Below are positions 49,401 to 60,579 of a DNA stretch of 64,000 bases, piece after piece. The notes under the pieces are model-generated. The model was given only the letters and a program-made list of their open reading frames with translations. It was not told the DNA's origin and ran no database searches. How positions within the stretch are numbered: position 1 is the stretch's first letter; every line of letters begins with the position of its first letter. The position numbers and the translations under genes were made by a program. Source of the stretch: Halichoerus grypus (lineage: Eukaryota; Chordata; Mammalia; Carnivora; Phocidae); contig NC_135723.1 in assembly GCF_964656455.1 (NCBI RefSeq), positions 98,905,283-98,969,282 of the forward strand, read 5' to 3'.

Positions 49401-50469
49401 GCATGATGCCTCGTGGATGTGTTTCTCAGCAGAAGTCTGGAGGCAAGAGCTTCAGGGTCTCCGGCGGGTGTTGGTCTTCTGAGGGTTGCCAACGCCACCA
49501 CCGTCCGATCCATCAGGAGATGGAAAAGACACGTTTTTGGCTTGTTCACCATGACTGGTTTCTCCCATCCTCATGTTCTCAGCCACCCTGTCGTTGGAAA
49601 CTGAGACTGTTTCCACTGTTCAGCAGACAACCAATTCTTGCTAATAGGCTTTGCCAATAATTAACCACAAATCGTATTAGCTGAGACCCCTGTGTACCCG
49701 CTGTGTTCACTGGGCTTGGAAAATGAGTCTGTAACTGTGACCCAGCATTTCATCCAGTGACAGTCACCCTGGAGCCTTGGAATACTGGACACACCACGTT
49801 CCTCTATGGCCACGGGCCTTCCACCCTGAGCTGGCCGCCTTCTGTCCCGGCACAGCCTCTGCCCATGCAAGAGCCAGCAGCAAGGAGACCAGAATTCTTT
49901 CAAAAACCAAATCAATTCCAGAAAAATTGACAACCCAGCATTTTGGAAAATATGTCTGTTTCCTCTCCTATGTGTCTTCAAATGCGGCTGTAACATCAGG
50001 AACCTAGGTGCCAGTATCACAGTATTTTCCCCCGATACACTTGCTTTAGAGAATCAACTTGTGTTATTATAATTTTTTTAACCCAGAAAGGTCTCCAAGG
50101 ACATGCCTTAGATAACTGTTTATTTAACTCCTTGGCTGTTTTTTTATGAGACTGCTCTTAATATTGGCTAGTGATAGACTCTACCCCTCCACGTTCAAAA
50201 TACCAAAGAATCGAACTCAGAAATTAAAGCGGAGTTCCTACGGTAGCTTTCACAACACTGAGAGGAACAGGACTAAAGGAAATGGAACAGGGGGTGTCTG
50301 TCACAACTCATTGAAAACACACAAATGATTCAGCCAAAATACCAAAAATAAGCAAAACCAAGTTTCTCAGAAGGATTTCTTTTAGTTCCCTCTCAGACAC
50401 CACATTAAAGTAAAGGCGTAAGAACAACCAGAGATCCAAACCACCAAAGGTCTCGGTTCAAACTCTCCC
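46476..50469. other. Element-poor stretch of intron 22
   Basis: About 4 kb with no CanSINE and no clear older repeat apart from a G run at about 47498-47508. No supported ORF. Function unknown. Confidence 0.45.
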
Positions 50470-50590
50470 ACTCCAGCTGAGGTTTGTAGTCAAGCAGCCT
50501 GTTAGAAATGCAGACTCCCAGGCCCCACCCCAGACCAACTCAGTCAGAAGCTGCATTTTCACAGGATCCCAGGTGGCTTGTAGGGACCCT
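50470..50590 (+). mobile_element. MER5-type fragment
   Basis: The segment agcagcctgttagaaatgca, gactcccaggccccacccca and gatcccaggtggcttgtag resembles central MER5. Confidence 0.55.
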
Positions 50591-50602
50591 AAAGGCACAG
50601 CT

Positions 50603-51022
50603 GAATGAAGTACAGGAGACTCTTTTTTTTTTTTTTTTTTTTTAAAGATTTTATTTATTTGAGAGAGAGAGAGAGCACATGAGAGGGGGGAGGGTCAGAG
50701 GGAGAAGCAGACTCCCTGCTGAGCAGGGAGCCCGATGTGGGACTCGATCCCGGGACTCCAGGATCATGACCTGAGCCGAAGGCAGTCGCTTAACCAACTG
50801 AGCCACCCAGGCGCCCAGTACAGGAGACTCTTAACTCTAGGGAACAGACAGGGTTGCTGAAGGGGAGGTGGGGGGGGATGGGGTAACAGGGTGATGGGCA
50901 CTAAGGAGGGCACGTGATGTGATGAGCACTGGGTGTTATATGCAACTGATGAATCACTAAATTCTACCTCTGGAACTAATAATACACAATATGTTAATTA
51001 AATTAGTTTAAAAAAATTTTAA
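50603..51022 (+). mobile_element. Carnivore-type LINE-1 3' end, 5'-truncated, sense
   Basis: It holds the L1 3'-terminal block: ggagactcttaactctaggg, gatgggcactaaggagggca, gagcactgggtgttatatgc and cactaaattctacctctgga, ending in an A/T-rich tail at about 51010-51022. A CanSINE is inserted near its 5' end. It is directly followed by the left arm of the inverted repeat. Confidence 0.85.
50622..50816 (-). mobile_element. CanSINE, antisense, nested in carnivore L1 3' end
   Basis: The poly-T is long and pure (about 21 T). It ends ccacccaggcgccc. The perfect 16-bp duplication agtacaggagactctt at 50609-50624 and 50817-50832 is itself L1 sequence, so the SINE is younger than the L1. Confidence 0.97.
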
Positions 51023-51124
51023 ACAGGGAAGAAGAAAAAGCTTAGAGAGCCCCCAGTGACACAGTGCATGGTTCCCCTCTCCCTGACCCCCCTATTTAAA
51101 TAGAAGCGTCAGCCCCAGAAGGGG
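51023..51124 (+). repeat. Left arm of a 102-bp inverted repeat
   Basis: It begins acagggaagaagaaaaagct and ends cgtcagccccagaagggg. The reverse complement of 52930-53031 matches all 102 positions except two transitions (in the pyrimidine tract near 51076 and 51084). It follows directly on the A/T-rich end of an L1. No known family is recognised. Confidence 0.93.
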
Positions 51125-52929
51125 GGTGGGGGATCCTGCTGCTGCTGAGTGCAGTGTGGAAACCCTGTTTTCCCTCAGAAAGGGGGTTAAATTGATCATA
51201 TTCCCCCAGATCTGGGGCTTCTGCATCCCTGATATCAGCATGGATTTATTTACGCCCCGTGGCAGAGGAAGGCAGTGATTTCCCACCTCAGCAGACGGGA
51301 GCGTGGCAGCCTTCATTGTGAAGGGAGCGCCACACCACCAGGCTCCCCAGCCCTTGCTCTGGGGCTCCCTGATCTAGACTTTCAAGGCTCAGCTTGAGAA
51401 CTACAGTAGGATGCACGGAAAGCGGCTTCAATGAGTCCAAAGGGTGCACGCTTAGGTGGCCGGCACCTCCCCGCTGGAGGACTCTGAACGCGGCGTGGGA
51501 TTTAGCCTCTTCCATGATAGAGAGACGTTGAGGGATCCAACCTGTGAAAGCCATCACAGCCTCTGATCCCAGAGTGCCCAGGACATCATCCAGCAACAGC
51601 TTTGACAGCCGACTCAGAAACAATTATAACTAACATGAAAGAAGAAACAATTTGCCCCCTGAGCAGTAGCAAGATACTTTTGTCCAAAGTGAAAGTGGAT
51701 ACCATGTGTCTTACCTGTGTTTATTTCATGGAATACAAAGTCTGAGCTTCTATCAGTAACAAGCTATTTCCAATTCAAATACCTATTTCTAGTTAATCAG
51801 ACAAAAGAATGCGATGTCAGCCCAGTCTGGGAATATCAGCAAATCTTTCTTCCTAAAAGGCGATTGAGACAATTCAGAGTTGGCTTAAAAAAGGGGGGGG
51901 GGGGCAGAAGGGAATCTAATGTAATCAATAGCCCATTCAGTTCTTTTGTGTAGAAGTTGGCATTATTTGACCAATCAGACATGCAGCAGATGATGACCAG
52001 TTCCTGTATTCTGTGTATTGTCACCTAATGAACCTCTTTTGGTCACTAGCTCTCTGATGGCTGGGCAAGCAGCTGCCACTTGAGGACTTGCCATCCTTTA
52101 AGAAGCTGGAAATGGAAGCCTTGTTTAACTTCTCAAGTCAGAAGCCAAAATCCATAATCTCTTCCCCGTTTGGAATTAAAATTCTGGCTGGCTATCTTTC
52201 TGTAAAAACTGAAGTGAGTGTAGAGGTATAAATACGAGACTAAGGCTCGTGTGGATACGTGCCATACTCTGTTTGCCTGGATAAAAACCTGGTAGGCTTG
52301 AGAAACCCCTCCTTCCTGAAAACGTGATCAGCCATAGCCTCTCTGAAAATAAAACAACGTCCCCTTATAGCTTCACCATCTTAGTCGGCCACCATTTGTG
52401 TTCGTATGTTTCTAAAATATCCGTCAGTCGTGAATGGCTAAAACAAATTATTTGAAAAAAATAATTTTCTGCCATCGAGCTCAGATTGGAAGAGAGAATA
52501 AAACGAAATGAAACAAAGACGCTGGGAAGAACAAAGACACATATACATCATCTAGCCCAGCCCCCACTGCAAAAATCATGTGGCAATCTAAATTAAATTA
52601 TAACTAATAGCAGCAGTTTTTTCCAAGTATCTCAAATTATCACTTTAGATGCCGAAGCTCAAGTGGTTTCCATGGCGATATTTTCTCTAGGAGATGTCAG
52701 CTACTATCTAATTTTTTTGTCCCTGATATATGACAACCTGAAGCTTTTAGTGCCTTTCATTTGGGTGGTTTTATGTTAGATAATCTCGATTTATTTTTAT
52801 ATGCATTTAAATGTGTGTTTTATTTGCAATTGGTTTCTGAGCCCAAAGTCTACAATTTTACATACTTTGAAACTTAGTAAATAAGAACCGCAACTATCTT
52901 TTATAGTAAAAAAAAAAAAAAAACTTCTG

Positions 52930-53031
52930 CCCCTTCTGGGGCTGACGCTTCTATTTAAATAGGGGGGCCAGGGAGGGGGGAACCATGCACTGTGTCACTG
53001 GGGGCTCTCTAAGCTTTTTCTTCTTCCCTGT
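52930..53031 (-). repeat. Right arm of a 102-bp inverted repeat
   Basis: It starts ccccttctggggctgacg and ends ttcttcttccctgt. It is preceded by an A-rich run at about 52908-52923. The loop between the arms is 1,805 bases. No exon or recognised element lies in the loop. Confidence 0.93.
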
Positions 53032-53714
53032 ATTCCATTTACTACTTCATCCTCTCCCTGCCTGCTCAACGGGACAAGCAAGAAATTCAAGGCTAAAGAA
53101 TTCAGATCTCTCTTCAATATTCTGTTCTTACAACTGTCTTTCAAATCATTTATTTGTGCTTCAGCACCTGCCTGGAAAATTCCTCTGTTAATTTTTCACA
53201 TTCTATAAACGCGATCAACAATTATATTCTGACAGTGATGTTTTAAAGTACAATTCGCACTATCCATGATTTCATGATTTCACAAGTGTTTCCGTGGTGG
53301 TAGTAACCATGCTCTCCGTGCTGTTTGAGCCCATGAGGGACTCCGATCTGGAACCAAGGGAATATTGGTCTTCGGTTCTCCTACAGTGTTGACTCGGAGG
53401 TTACCGCATTGTTCGGCTGATCCCGTCACCATATGGAATTATCCTTTGTCAGATACAATGTCCCTCATGCTCAGCTTTCGAAGCCCGACAAGTGCAGTCA
53501 GAAGCCTTTATATATCCTTGGCTTCCCCAGGCAGGCCGCCAACCACAGTGAGAACGACTGGGCTAAATTAGTTCATTGCCTTAAAAACCATGCAGTCGTG
53601 TTGATGATTTGCCAGAGCCAGTGTAGACCATGTATGGTGATGGAGAGCCACTTCCCCTGGTCCTGCTCTTACCGTGTTTATTTGCATCAGAAACAGCTCA
53701 GTGTTTTGCAAGCG

Positions 53715-53915
53715 GTTTCTGGAACCAGTGTCCCGGGTTCAAACCCTGACTTTACCACTTACTGGTCCTGGGAGCTCAGACAAGCTTGTAGCCTTCCCAA
53801 ATGGGCTGAATATGCCAACCTGTCAAGGTCCAACGTGAGGATGAAATGAGTTAATGCATGCAGAGGGCTTACACAGCACCTGACTTGTAGGAGGTGCTGT
53901 TATTGTATTCCCTAA
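53715..53915 (+). mobile_element. MIR, sense, near full length
   Basis: The segment cccgggttcaaaccctgact, ttaccacttactggtcctgg, gaggatgaaatgagttaatg and cacagcacctgacttgtagg covers the MIR consensus in order. Confidence 0.75.
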
Positions 53916-55047
53916 ATAGGTTGCTCCTGAAATTTGAATTTCATGTACATTTACATGTCGTACTCCACAATGGAAGGAAAATGCTTCTGGGTTGATTCTA
54001 CCCAGGACTTGCTCTTCTGGGCCCAAATGTGAAGAAAGAGTCATCCAAATGATGACTAATTTCATAATCCTAGAATTTAGAGGTTTTCTACTCATCACAT
54101 GTAAACAATCTACCTGGTGACCTGTGATGTCCCTCGCCTCCTGGCAGGCGGGGTTCAGAACTTGCCCCGGGCACTCGAGAGCCCCGATCGACTCTGCTAC
54201 AAGGGAAGGGCATCCCCCTCGCCCCTGCGCAGCGCTCAGAATAAGAGGTGATGATTACACTGTCATTTGCTTTCCCGGTAAATCCTGCCAAGAATACAGC
54301 AAAGTGAAGGGCAAAATGCCTTTGGAACCAGAATAAAACATTCATTCTTTCTATTCTTTGGGGGAAAGAAAGCACGTGTTTACTCACCCAGTTCTAAGAT
54401 CTGATCACTTTACTGTATGTGTATAATTATGGGGAACAACTCCCCTTAGGCCTGCTCTTAAAAGTTTGCTGTTTCCTTCCTTGTTTTCAACCTAAAGATA
54501 GAGGAAGAAGGAAAGTGCACCAGTACTGAGCTCTCAGATCTCTTCGCATGTGGCAAAGACAATGTCCGTGTGTCGAGTGTGAATCTGACCTGTGTCTGAA
54601 TATGCCTGGGGCCTATGATCTGTTTTCCTTCTCTGGGTGAGAAGGGCAGTAGGAGTGCACATAGGGCTCTGAAGCCTCAGCCAGGCTGTTTAACAAGCAG
54701 TGTGTGGGTGAAGAATCTCTCCTCGTCGATTCCTCCAGCAACATGTTCTGCCCGTCCTACACTGGGGCAGGGAAGGGGAGCTAATCTCTAGGTGTGCAAA
54801 GGAAACATGGCCTGTGCATGGTCAGTATAATGGAGGTGGCCAGACAGACAAGAGGATATGAGCAAGGGAAATAAGCAGAAATGCACACGCTTCTATGAGA
54901 CACTAAATCAGAGCTGACGCAGCGCCATGCTTTGGAGGTTATCATCACGTTCTATTATTTGGAGATCCAGGAGAAAAGTGTTTTGAATATAGTCTTTGCC
55001 TATTTGATGCAAGTCTGGTCTTGAGACTGTTAAGATCTAGAGTCTGA

Positions 55048-55158
55048 TTTTTTTTTTGTTTGTTTTTTGTTTTTTTAAGTAGGCTCCATGCCCAACATGG
55101 GACTCAAACTCATGACCCTGAGATCAAGAGTCACATGCTCTACCAACTGAACCAGCCA
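55048..55158 (-). mobile_element. Short CanSINE form, antisense
   Basis: It has T-rich and GTTT-rich sequence, then aagtaggctccatgcccaac, the B-box-like actcaaactcatgacc, and accaactgaaccagccag. This is the shorter variant lacking the (CT)n section. The target agtctg(a)ttt repeats on both sides. Confidence 0.85.
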
Positions 55159-55839
55159 GTCTGTTTTGACCTACTCATGCATTTCCCAAAATATAGGTTC
55201 CCTGATACTGCCGCACCCCTAAAATCGCTCAGCCCTCCCAGCAAACCGGGGGTGGGATGGAGCAGAATGGAGCACGTATCATGGATGAGCTTTGTGCTTT
55301 AGTCTCACTCATGTCTCTTGGTTTCCGTGTTTCCCGATGTGCATTTCCCAGAGGATGTCTGGGCCCTGGGGGAATGGACAGTTACAATGAAATCATTTCA
55401 GATATATCTATCAAAATAGCAATTGCTGTGCTTGCCAGAATAAAAGAGATTTGCCTCAAGAGGGTAAGGACTCACACACACTAGGACAACCAGGCTTTAA
55501 GTAATAAATAAAGCCATGAAAATAGGGATGCTCACGCAAGAATCAGAACCCTGCCCTTGAATTTCATAAGGACTCCCGTTGTACCTGATGGTTTCCCACT
55601 GGTCGTTTTCTGATCATTGCCAAAGGCTAGTGGACACAGGAACCACTAGGGCCTTTCTATACTCAATGTGCTCATTTCCTTTATTGGGAAGAATAAGCAC
55701 GCTGCCTTGCTTTAAGGGTTATGTCGAGTTTACGTAGCTGACTTCCAAAATTAGATCTGCACTGGAGACTTGATTATTAGAAGAGGCTACAGAAACATTT
55801 GCATACATACCTCTTAATGGACTGATTTTAACAAACATC

Positions 55840-56225
55840 TCCTTAGCTCCTGCTACTTGTCCGCACTATTTGTCATCGGGACCGCAAACGTAATTAAGAT
55901 TGGCCCCTGCCTATAAGAGGATGGCTACCATGTAAGGAGGGACAAGAATTAAGACTGATCGCTCTTGACAACAGTGCTGGACACGTGGCTGAGGATGGTT
56001 TTAGGAAAGAGGTAAGATTTGGTGGACACAGAGAGGAAAGGCAAGGCGGATGTGAGGGGACCCCATGGGTGAGCAAGGACACATCCACCTAAGCGTCAGC
56101 AATGTCAGGTTGGAACAGTGGTCCTGGCAGGGAAGAAGCAGGAGAGAAATTCAGCTCAAAGGAGGCCTCCCTCCCCCTGCCAAGGAGTTCGGATTTGAAA
56201 CCAAAGGCAATCCTGGGATATTTTA
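55840..56225 (-). mobile_element. L2 3' region, antisense
   Basis: Ordered matches to antisense L2 include gattggcccctgcctataag, acaacagtgctggacacgtg and ccaaggagttcggatttgaa. It is diverged. Confidence 0.5.
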
Positions 56226-56827
56226 AATGTTCTCTTCTAACTCTTGTTGTTGTTCTTGGATCATCTCAGGTCATCCCCACACCTTCCACTACTGTTTGTG
56301 TCCATAACTTCAAGGGACCCAGAGACAGGCATATCCGAATCGCTAAACATCTGTGTTTCTCTGCAGTTTTGTGGCCAAGGATGCAAAGCCATAAAGTGGG
56401 TTTAGAAGCAGAAACTGTGTTACATTCTACCATCCACATGACCCAAAGCAGAAAAGCAAACAGTTTCATAGTATCATGAATATCACACAATAGAATAATA
56501 ACAAAATTGCCCCTGTAATTTTTTGTCTCCATGCTTCATGTCTTTTGAAGGGTCACATTATTTAAAAGTGGTGAGATTTCTGTGTTTATCAAAAGGAGAT
56601 GAGAAATAGGAGCCACTCATAAAATACCAAATATCCAGGAGATCTCTCCATCTGGGTGTCCCGTAGGCACCTCAAACTCAGTATGTCCAAGACAAACCAG
56701 ATTTATCTCCCTCATCCCCTAAAAAGTCTCCTCCTCCCATAGGTCCTGCCCAAGCTAAACTGTCTGAACGCTGGGATTTCCTCACCTGGCCGTCTCTTCC
56801 CAGCCCTCAAAAGACAGGATGGGGAAG

Positions 56828-56905
56828 AGGGTTGACTTTGGAATCAATCCTGCCTGATTTCCAATCCCAGCTGGCCCACTGACAAGCTTGATGACTTTCT
56901 AGAAG
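56828..56905 (+). mobile_element. MIR 5' fragment, sense
   Basis: The segment gactttggaatcaatcctgc, ctgatttccaatcccagctg, gcccactgacaagct resembles the MIR tRNA-related 5' end. Confidence 0.55.
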
Positions 56906-57261
56906 GACGTGGACTAAATCATGTCCAGATTTAGGTGATTACATTGTCAGAAGGCCTGGAAACTACGTCAAGGATGGGCACCGAAAGTGTAAGCTTTCAT
57001 CCTTGGAAAGAAACTCTCAGTCTCTCAGTCTTGGAAGGATGGTTTATGTCAGGGAATTATGTGCATTAATAACCAGATCTTACTGTGCCCTATGAGTGCA
57101 TGAGTTACAACACAACAACTACAAAGCAGTTTCAGGCAATTTACTGAAAATATATAGGGTCATAACTATAACCACATCCATGCTTCAGATGAGTGTTTTG
57201 ACTACGTAAACCAAACCCTTCAACGGGGCACGGAAAGTTCTCATTAATAACAATTTTCATC

Positions 57262-57352
57262 TTTTTTATTGTTCACTGTGTATCCCCAGCACTTAGAATG
57301 GTGCCTGACACACAGTAGGTGTTCTGGAAAGTGTGTTGAATGACTGAATAAA
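57262..57352 (+). mobile_element. L2 3' end, sense
   Basis: The segment tgttcactgtgtatccccag, cacttagaatggtgcctgac, acacagtaggtgttctgg and ttgaatgactgaataaa reproduces the L2 3' end. Confidence 0.75.
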
Positions 57353-58017
57353 TTTATTTGTCGCCATCTACTAACAATACTTCTCTCAAGAGAAAACTCG
57401 GGTTTAAAGAAGAAACTGAGGTTTCTAAAAACATTATTTGTTTTATGTAAGCCATTTTTACTCACACAGGATAATTTTATGACCACCCTTAACATCAGGT
57501 GATGAGCCTATAAATGCAAGATCATTGCATCGTTGGCCTGACACTTGGAATTTTGAAGATCAGTCCATGCCGTCTACCCCAGAAATTCCTGAAGGGCAAG
57601 GAGAGTTGCTGACGCCTCTGCACTCCACATTGGCTCTGCCCCTTTCCCTGTCTCCCTGGATTTAGGATCGGACCAGTTAAAATAAGCACATAATACTGAA
57701 AGGTCTCTCCCACATCCACCAGCTAAGGAGTGAGGGGGATATGAAAAGTCCCGAGGACTCAGAGTTAAGTTCTCTTTCATTTGTATCTTTCTTAGTGTCT
57801 GTGTTTTAATCAAATCAACAGGTCTGAGTGGCACTGATGGCCAAGCTGATTTGGAATATGATGCGTCCAGGAAAGAATAATTTTCCTGGTCTTAAGTAAG
57901 AATATCAAGTCGAAGAGAGAAAGGGTTAAATAGCATTTACTGGTAGAATCTGAAATCTCTCTTTTTGGTTGCCCTATTTGCTAGGGAAAAGGAGAAGAAA
58001 GGCTCTACCTGCTCTCC

Positions 58018-58206
58018 TTTTCTTTAAGATTTTATTTATTTATTTGACAGAGAGCAAGAGAGGGAACACAAGCAGGGTGAGTGGGAGAGGGAGAAGCAGG
58101 CTTCCTGCTGAGCGGGGAGTCCGATGTAGGACTCGATCCCAGGACCCTGGGATCATGACCTGAGCCGAAAGCAGACACTTAACCGACTGAGCCACCCAGG
58201 CGCCCC
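58018..58206 (-). mobile_element. CanSINE, antisense, left member of an inverted pair
   Basis: It runs from ctttaagattttatttattt to ccacccaggcgcccc. The approximate duplication ctctacct(gct/ac).cttttc flanks it. A sense copy begins 63 bases downstream. Confidence 0.95.
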
Positions 58207-58269
58207 TCTACCTACTTTTCATCATTATCCTGAGAATCCTTAGAAGTAGAGCTTGAAAACCTGAGTCCA

Positions 58270-58463
58270 GGGCGCCTGGGTGGCTCAGTTGGTTAAGCGA
58301 CTGCCTTCGGCTCAGGTCATGATCCTGGAGTCCCGGGATCGAGTCCCACATCGGGCTCCCTGCTCAGCAGGGAGTCTGCTTCTCCCTCTGACCCTCCCCC
58401 GTCTCATGCTCTATCTCATTCTCTCAAATAAATAAATAAAATCTTAAAAAAAAAAAAAAAAGA
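58270..58463 (+). mobile_element. CanSINE, sense, right member of an inverted pair
   Basis: The head is gggcgcctgggtggctcag and the tail is an A-rich run extended by aagaaaagaaa. The duplication gaaaacctgagtcca is perfect. Confidence 0.96.
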
Positions 58464-59003
58464 AAAGAAAACCTGAGTCCACAGTGAGATTCTCCTTGAA
58501 TCAGAACATAAGCCTATTTCCTCAGTGTGTACACATTGAATTATGCCAAACAACTACTTTAATATTTTTTTAATATCTAATTGATGCCATCCAGTAGCCG
58601 TGGCTCTGACTAGACTAAGGTAATCTGCTGAAGGAGAAGCTGCTTCTGTTGGAATATTTGCCTTAAACCTTAACTTCTCAATCAGAAGTCCAGTGAATGT
58701 GAAATCATCTTTGAAGCTGAATTGGCTTGTATGGATAATGATAGATACTCTCCTGACCTATCGAAAGACTTCGGGATCTATTTGCCTTGTGGGTACTTGA
58801 AATGTATCTTAGAGAAGACTGGATTTTAATACCACTGGTTCTTTTTTCTTTTTTTTTTTTTTAATAGGGAAAGAAACAAATTCCATTAGGCAGTTTATAT
58901 TATTCTCAACTCTTAGGAAATTTTACCCCCGTACAAATTCCTGACAAGTCCTATGTTTTATTAGAGCCATGTAAAATATTAATCTGAAGAAATGATTACT
59001 TTT

Positions 59004-59184
59004 GGGGTGCCTGGGTGGCTCAGATGGTTAAGTGTCTGCCTTTGGCTCAGTTCATGATCCCGGGGTCCTGGGGTCATCCCTGCTCAGCAGGAAGCCTGCT
59101 TCTCCCTCTCCCTCTGCCATTCCCTCTGCTTGTGCTTTTCTGTCTATCTCTCTGTCAAATAAATACATAAAATCTTTAAAAGAA
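59004..59184 (+). mobile_element. CanSINE, sense
   Basis: It runs from ggggtgcctgggtggctcag, with a short internal loss (ctggggtcatccctgctc), to aaatacataaaatc. The duplication aaatgattactttt is present on both sides. Confidence 0.95.
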
Positions 59185-59556
59185 AAATGATTACTTTTTA
59201 AGCTAATGGTATAAGCTATAAAAAGCTCTACAAAAACAGTCAAAGTCACCCGTTGTGAATGGGATAAAAGTGAATAGGAAGCAGATTTCAGCCAAACATA
59301 AGAAAAAGGGTTCTAATACATAAGCCTACACATCAGTGGGGCTGAAGCAGGCCAGCTGAGATAGCTCTGAGACTCTCTAAAAGTCCTCCAAAGCGTTCAC
59401 AGTGCTCCTCTGGGCCTCGTGTCAGGGAGAACAGCCAAACCAGGGGTGGAGGTGCGGTGATCTTGTGGAAACAATAACAAGATGCATCTGTCTGAAACCA
59501 ACAGCTCATCTGGGAAAACAGGAAGTATTGAAGAGTTGTATGAAGAAATACGCATC

Positions 59557-59652
59557 GGGGCACCTGGCTGGCTCAGCATCTGACTTTTGGTCCAAGAGTT
59601 GTGAGTTCGAGCCCCAGGTTGGGGATGGAGCCTACTTTAAAAAAAAAAGAAA
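59557..59652 (+). mobile_element. Short CanSINE form, sense, 80 bases before exon 23
   Basis: It has a tRNA-like head (ggggcacctggctggctcag), gtgagttcgagccccaggtt, and a short body ending ggagcctactttaaaaaa. The duplication agaaata(c/t)gcatc flanks it. Confidence 0.9.
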
Positions 59653-59732
59653 AAAGAAATATGCATCAAATTTGGGGGGATTGATGGTATCCTTAACTCT
59701 TACACTTGACTTTTCCATGTCTTCCTCTGCAG

Positions 59733-59813
59733 CCAGTGCTGATTTTCCATATAATCCAGGACAAGGCCAAGCTATAAGAAATGGAGTCAACAGAAACTCG
59801 GCTATCATTGGAG
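59733..59813 (+). CDS. CNTNAP2: CNTNAP2 exon 23 (juxtamembrane extracellular linker)
   Basis: This 81-base exon starts with two bases (cc) that complete an Ala codon with the final g of exon 22. It encodes [20 protein letters not shown] and then RNSAIIG, and leaves one g that joins exon 24 to make Gly. The acceptor is strong (cttcctctgcag, ending 59732), with a branch-point-like ccttaact at about 59690. The donor is GAG|gtgggt (59814). The residues are the short linker between laminin-G domain 4 and the membrane, plus the first hydrophobic residues of the transmembrane helix. The poly-A tail of a short CanSINE ends about 80 bases upstream, which leaves the branch-point region intact. Length is a multiple of three, so skipping would keep the frame but remove the linker. 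Confidence 0.97.
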
Positions 59814-60579
59814 GTGGGTGATGTATAGAACAGGCTTTCATGTGGCTACTCACCTGTGGAAAGTAATAATTTTCAATAAAATCATAGTTGTAAAAAAAAG
59901 GTCATGTAGATTTTACTTGATTCATTTTGCTATTTAAATATGACTTAAGATTGTAGCATATGGATGTGGAGACACCTGGCTACCTTTTAATGCTGACCTG
60001 TCAATAAAGGAGGGGTGTGGAGCTGGCCAGCACCTGACCAGGCAGATAGGACATCGTGCAGGAGCCAGGACATCCTTATCCCACCTCTCTTTTCCATTCC
60101 GATTCTCTCCCCTCCCAGATGGCCCCGGATAGCTTACTACAAAAGTGGGAAGGACTATGCTGGTCTGGTTTGAATTGTCTTAATAAAACTTATCAGAAAA
60201 ACTAATAAGCCAGAGTATCCAAAACTTTCTAGCCTTCTTTCTCACCATGGACAGCTGCAGAATGATTGAACTCTCCTAACACAGTCCCTCCTATCTGGGT
60301 CAATACCGACAGCCCTCTTGCCCACAGCTTTCTTCTCTTCCTGTGCCTTCTATCTTAGTTATAAGGATGTTTCCTGCATGTCTGAGTATAGCTAATATTG
60401 TAAACATATCCAGGATTTTAAGCCCAACCAGTCACCTTGGCTTAGCCAGTAGGTTTCTTTTCCACGTGGAGACAGTAGATGCCTATAAAACTAGAATACA
60501 TTCAGAATGCTGCTTCAATCACATTGTCCAAAGTTCTGGTATAATCTTATCAAGGTCCCTATCCTCATTGATTTTTGCT

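Larger units (their letters stand above)
34931..59732 (+). other. CNTNAP2: CNTNAP2 intron 22
   Basis: This 24.8-kb intron is bounded by gtaagg and a pyrimidine tract ending in cag. It carries about half of the CanSINEs, two antisense ancient L1 blocks, a young carnivore L1 3' end, and the 102-bp inverted repeat. The stretches 40.2-41.6, 41.8-42.8, 46.1-50.4 and 53.9-55.0 kb contain no element I recognise. Confidence 0.93.

Noticed and set aside
56102..56479. 125-codon open reading frame
   Set aside because: Its first third is antisense L2 sequence and no protein family is recognised.
59402..59821. ORF that runs through exon 23 with an upstream ATG
   Set aside because: The upstream part is intron and a CanSINE. 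The splice acceptor at 59732 and the family alignment define the real coding segment.
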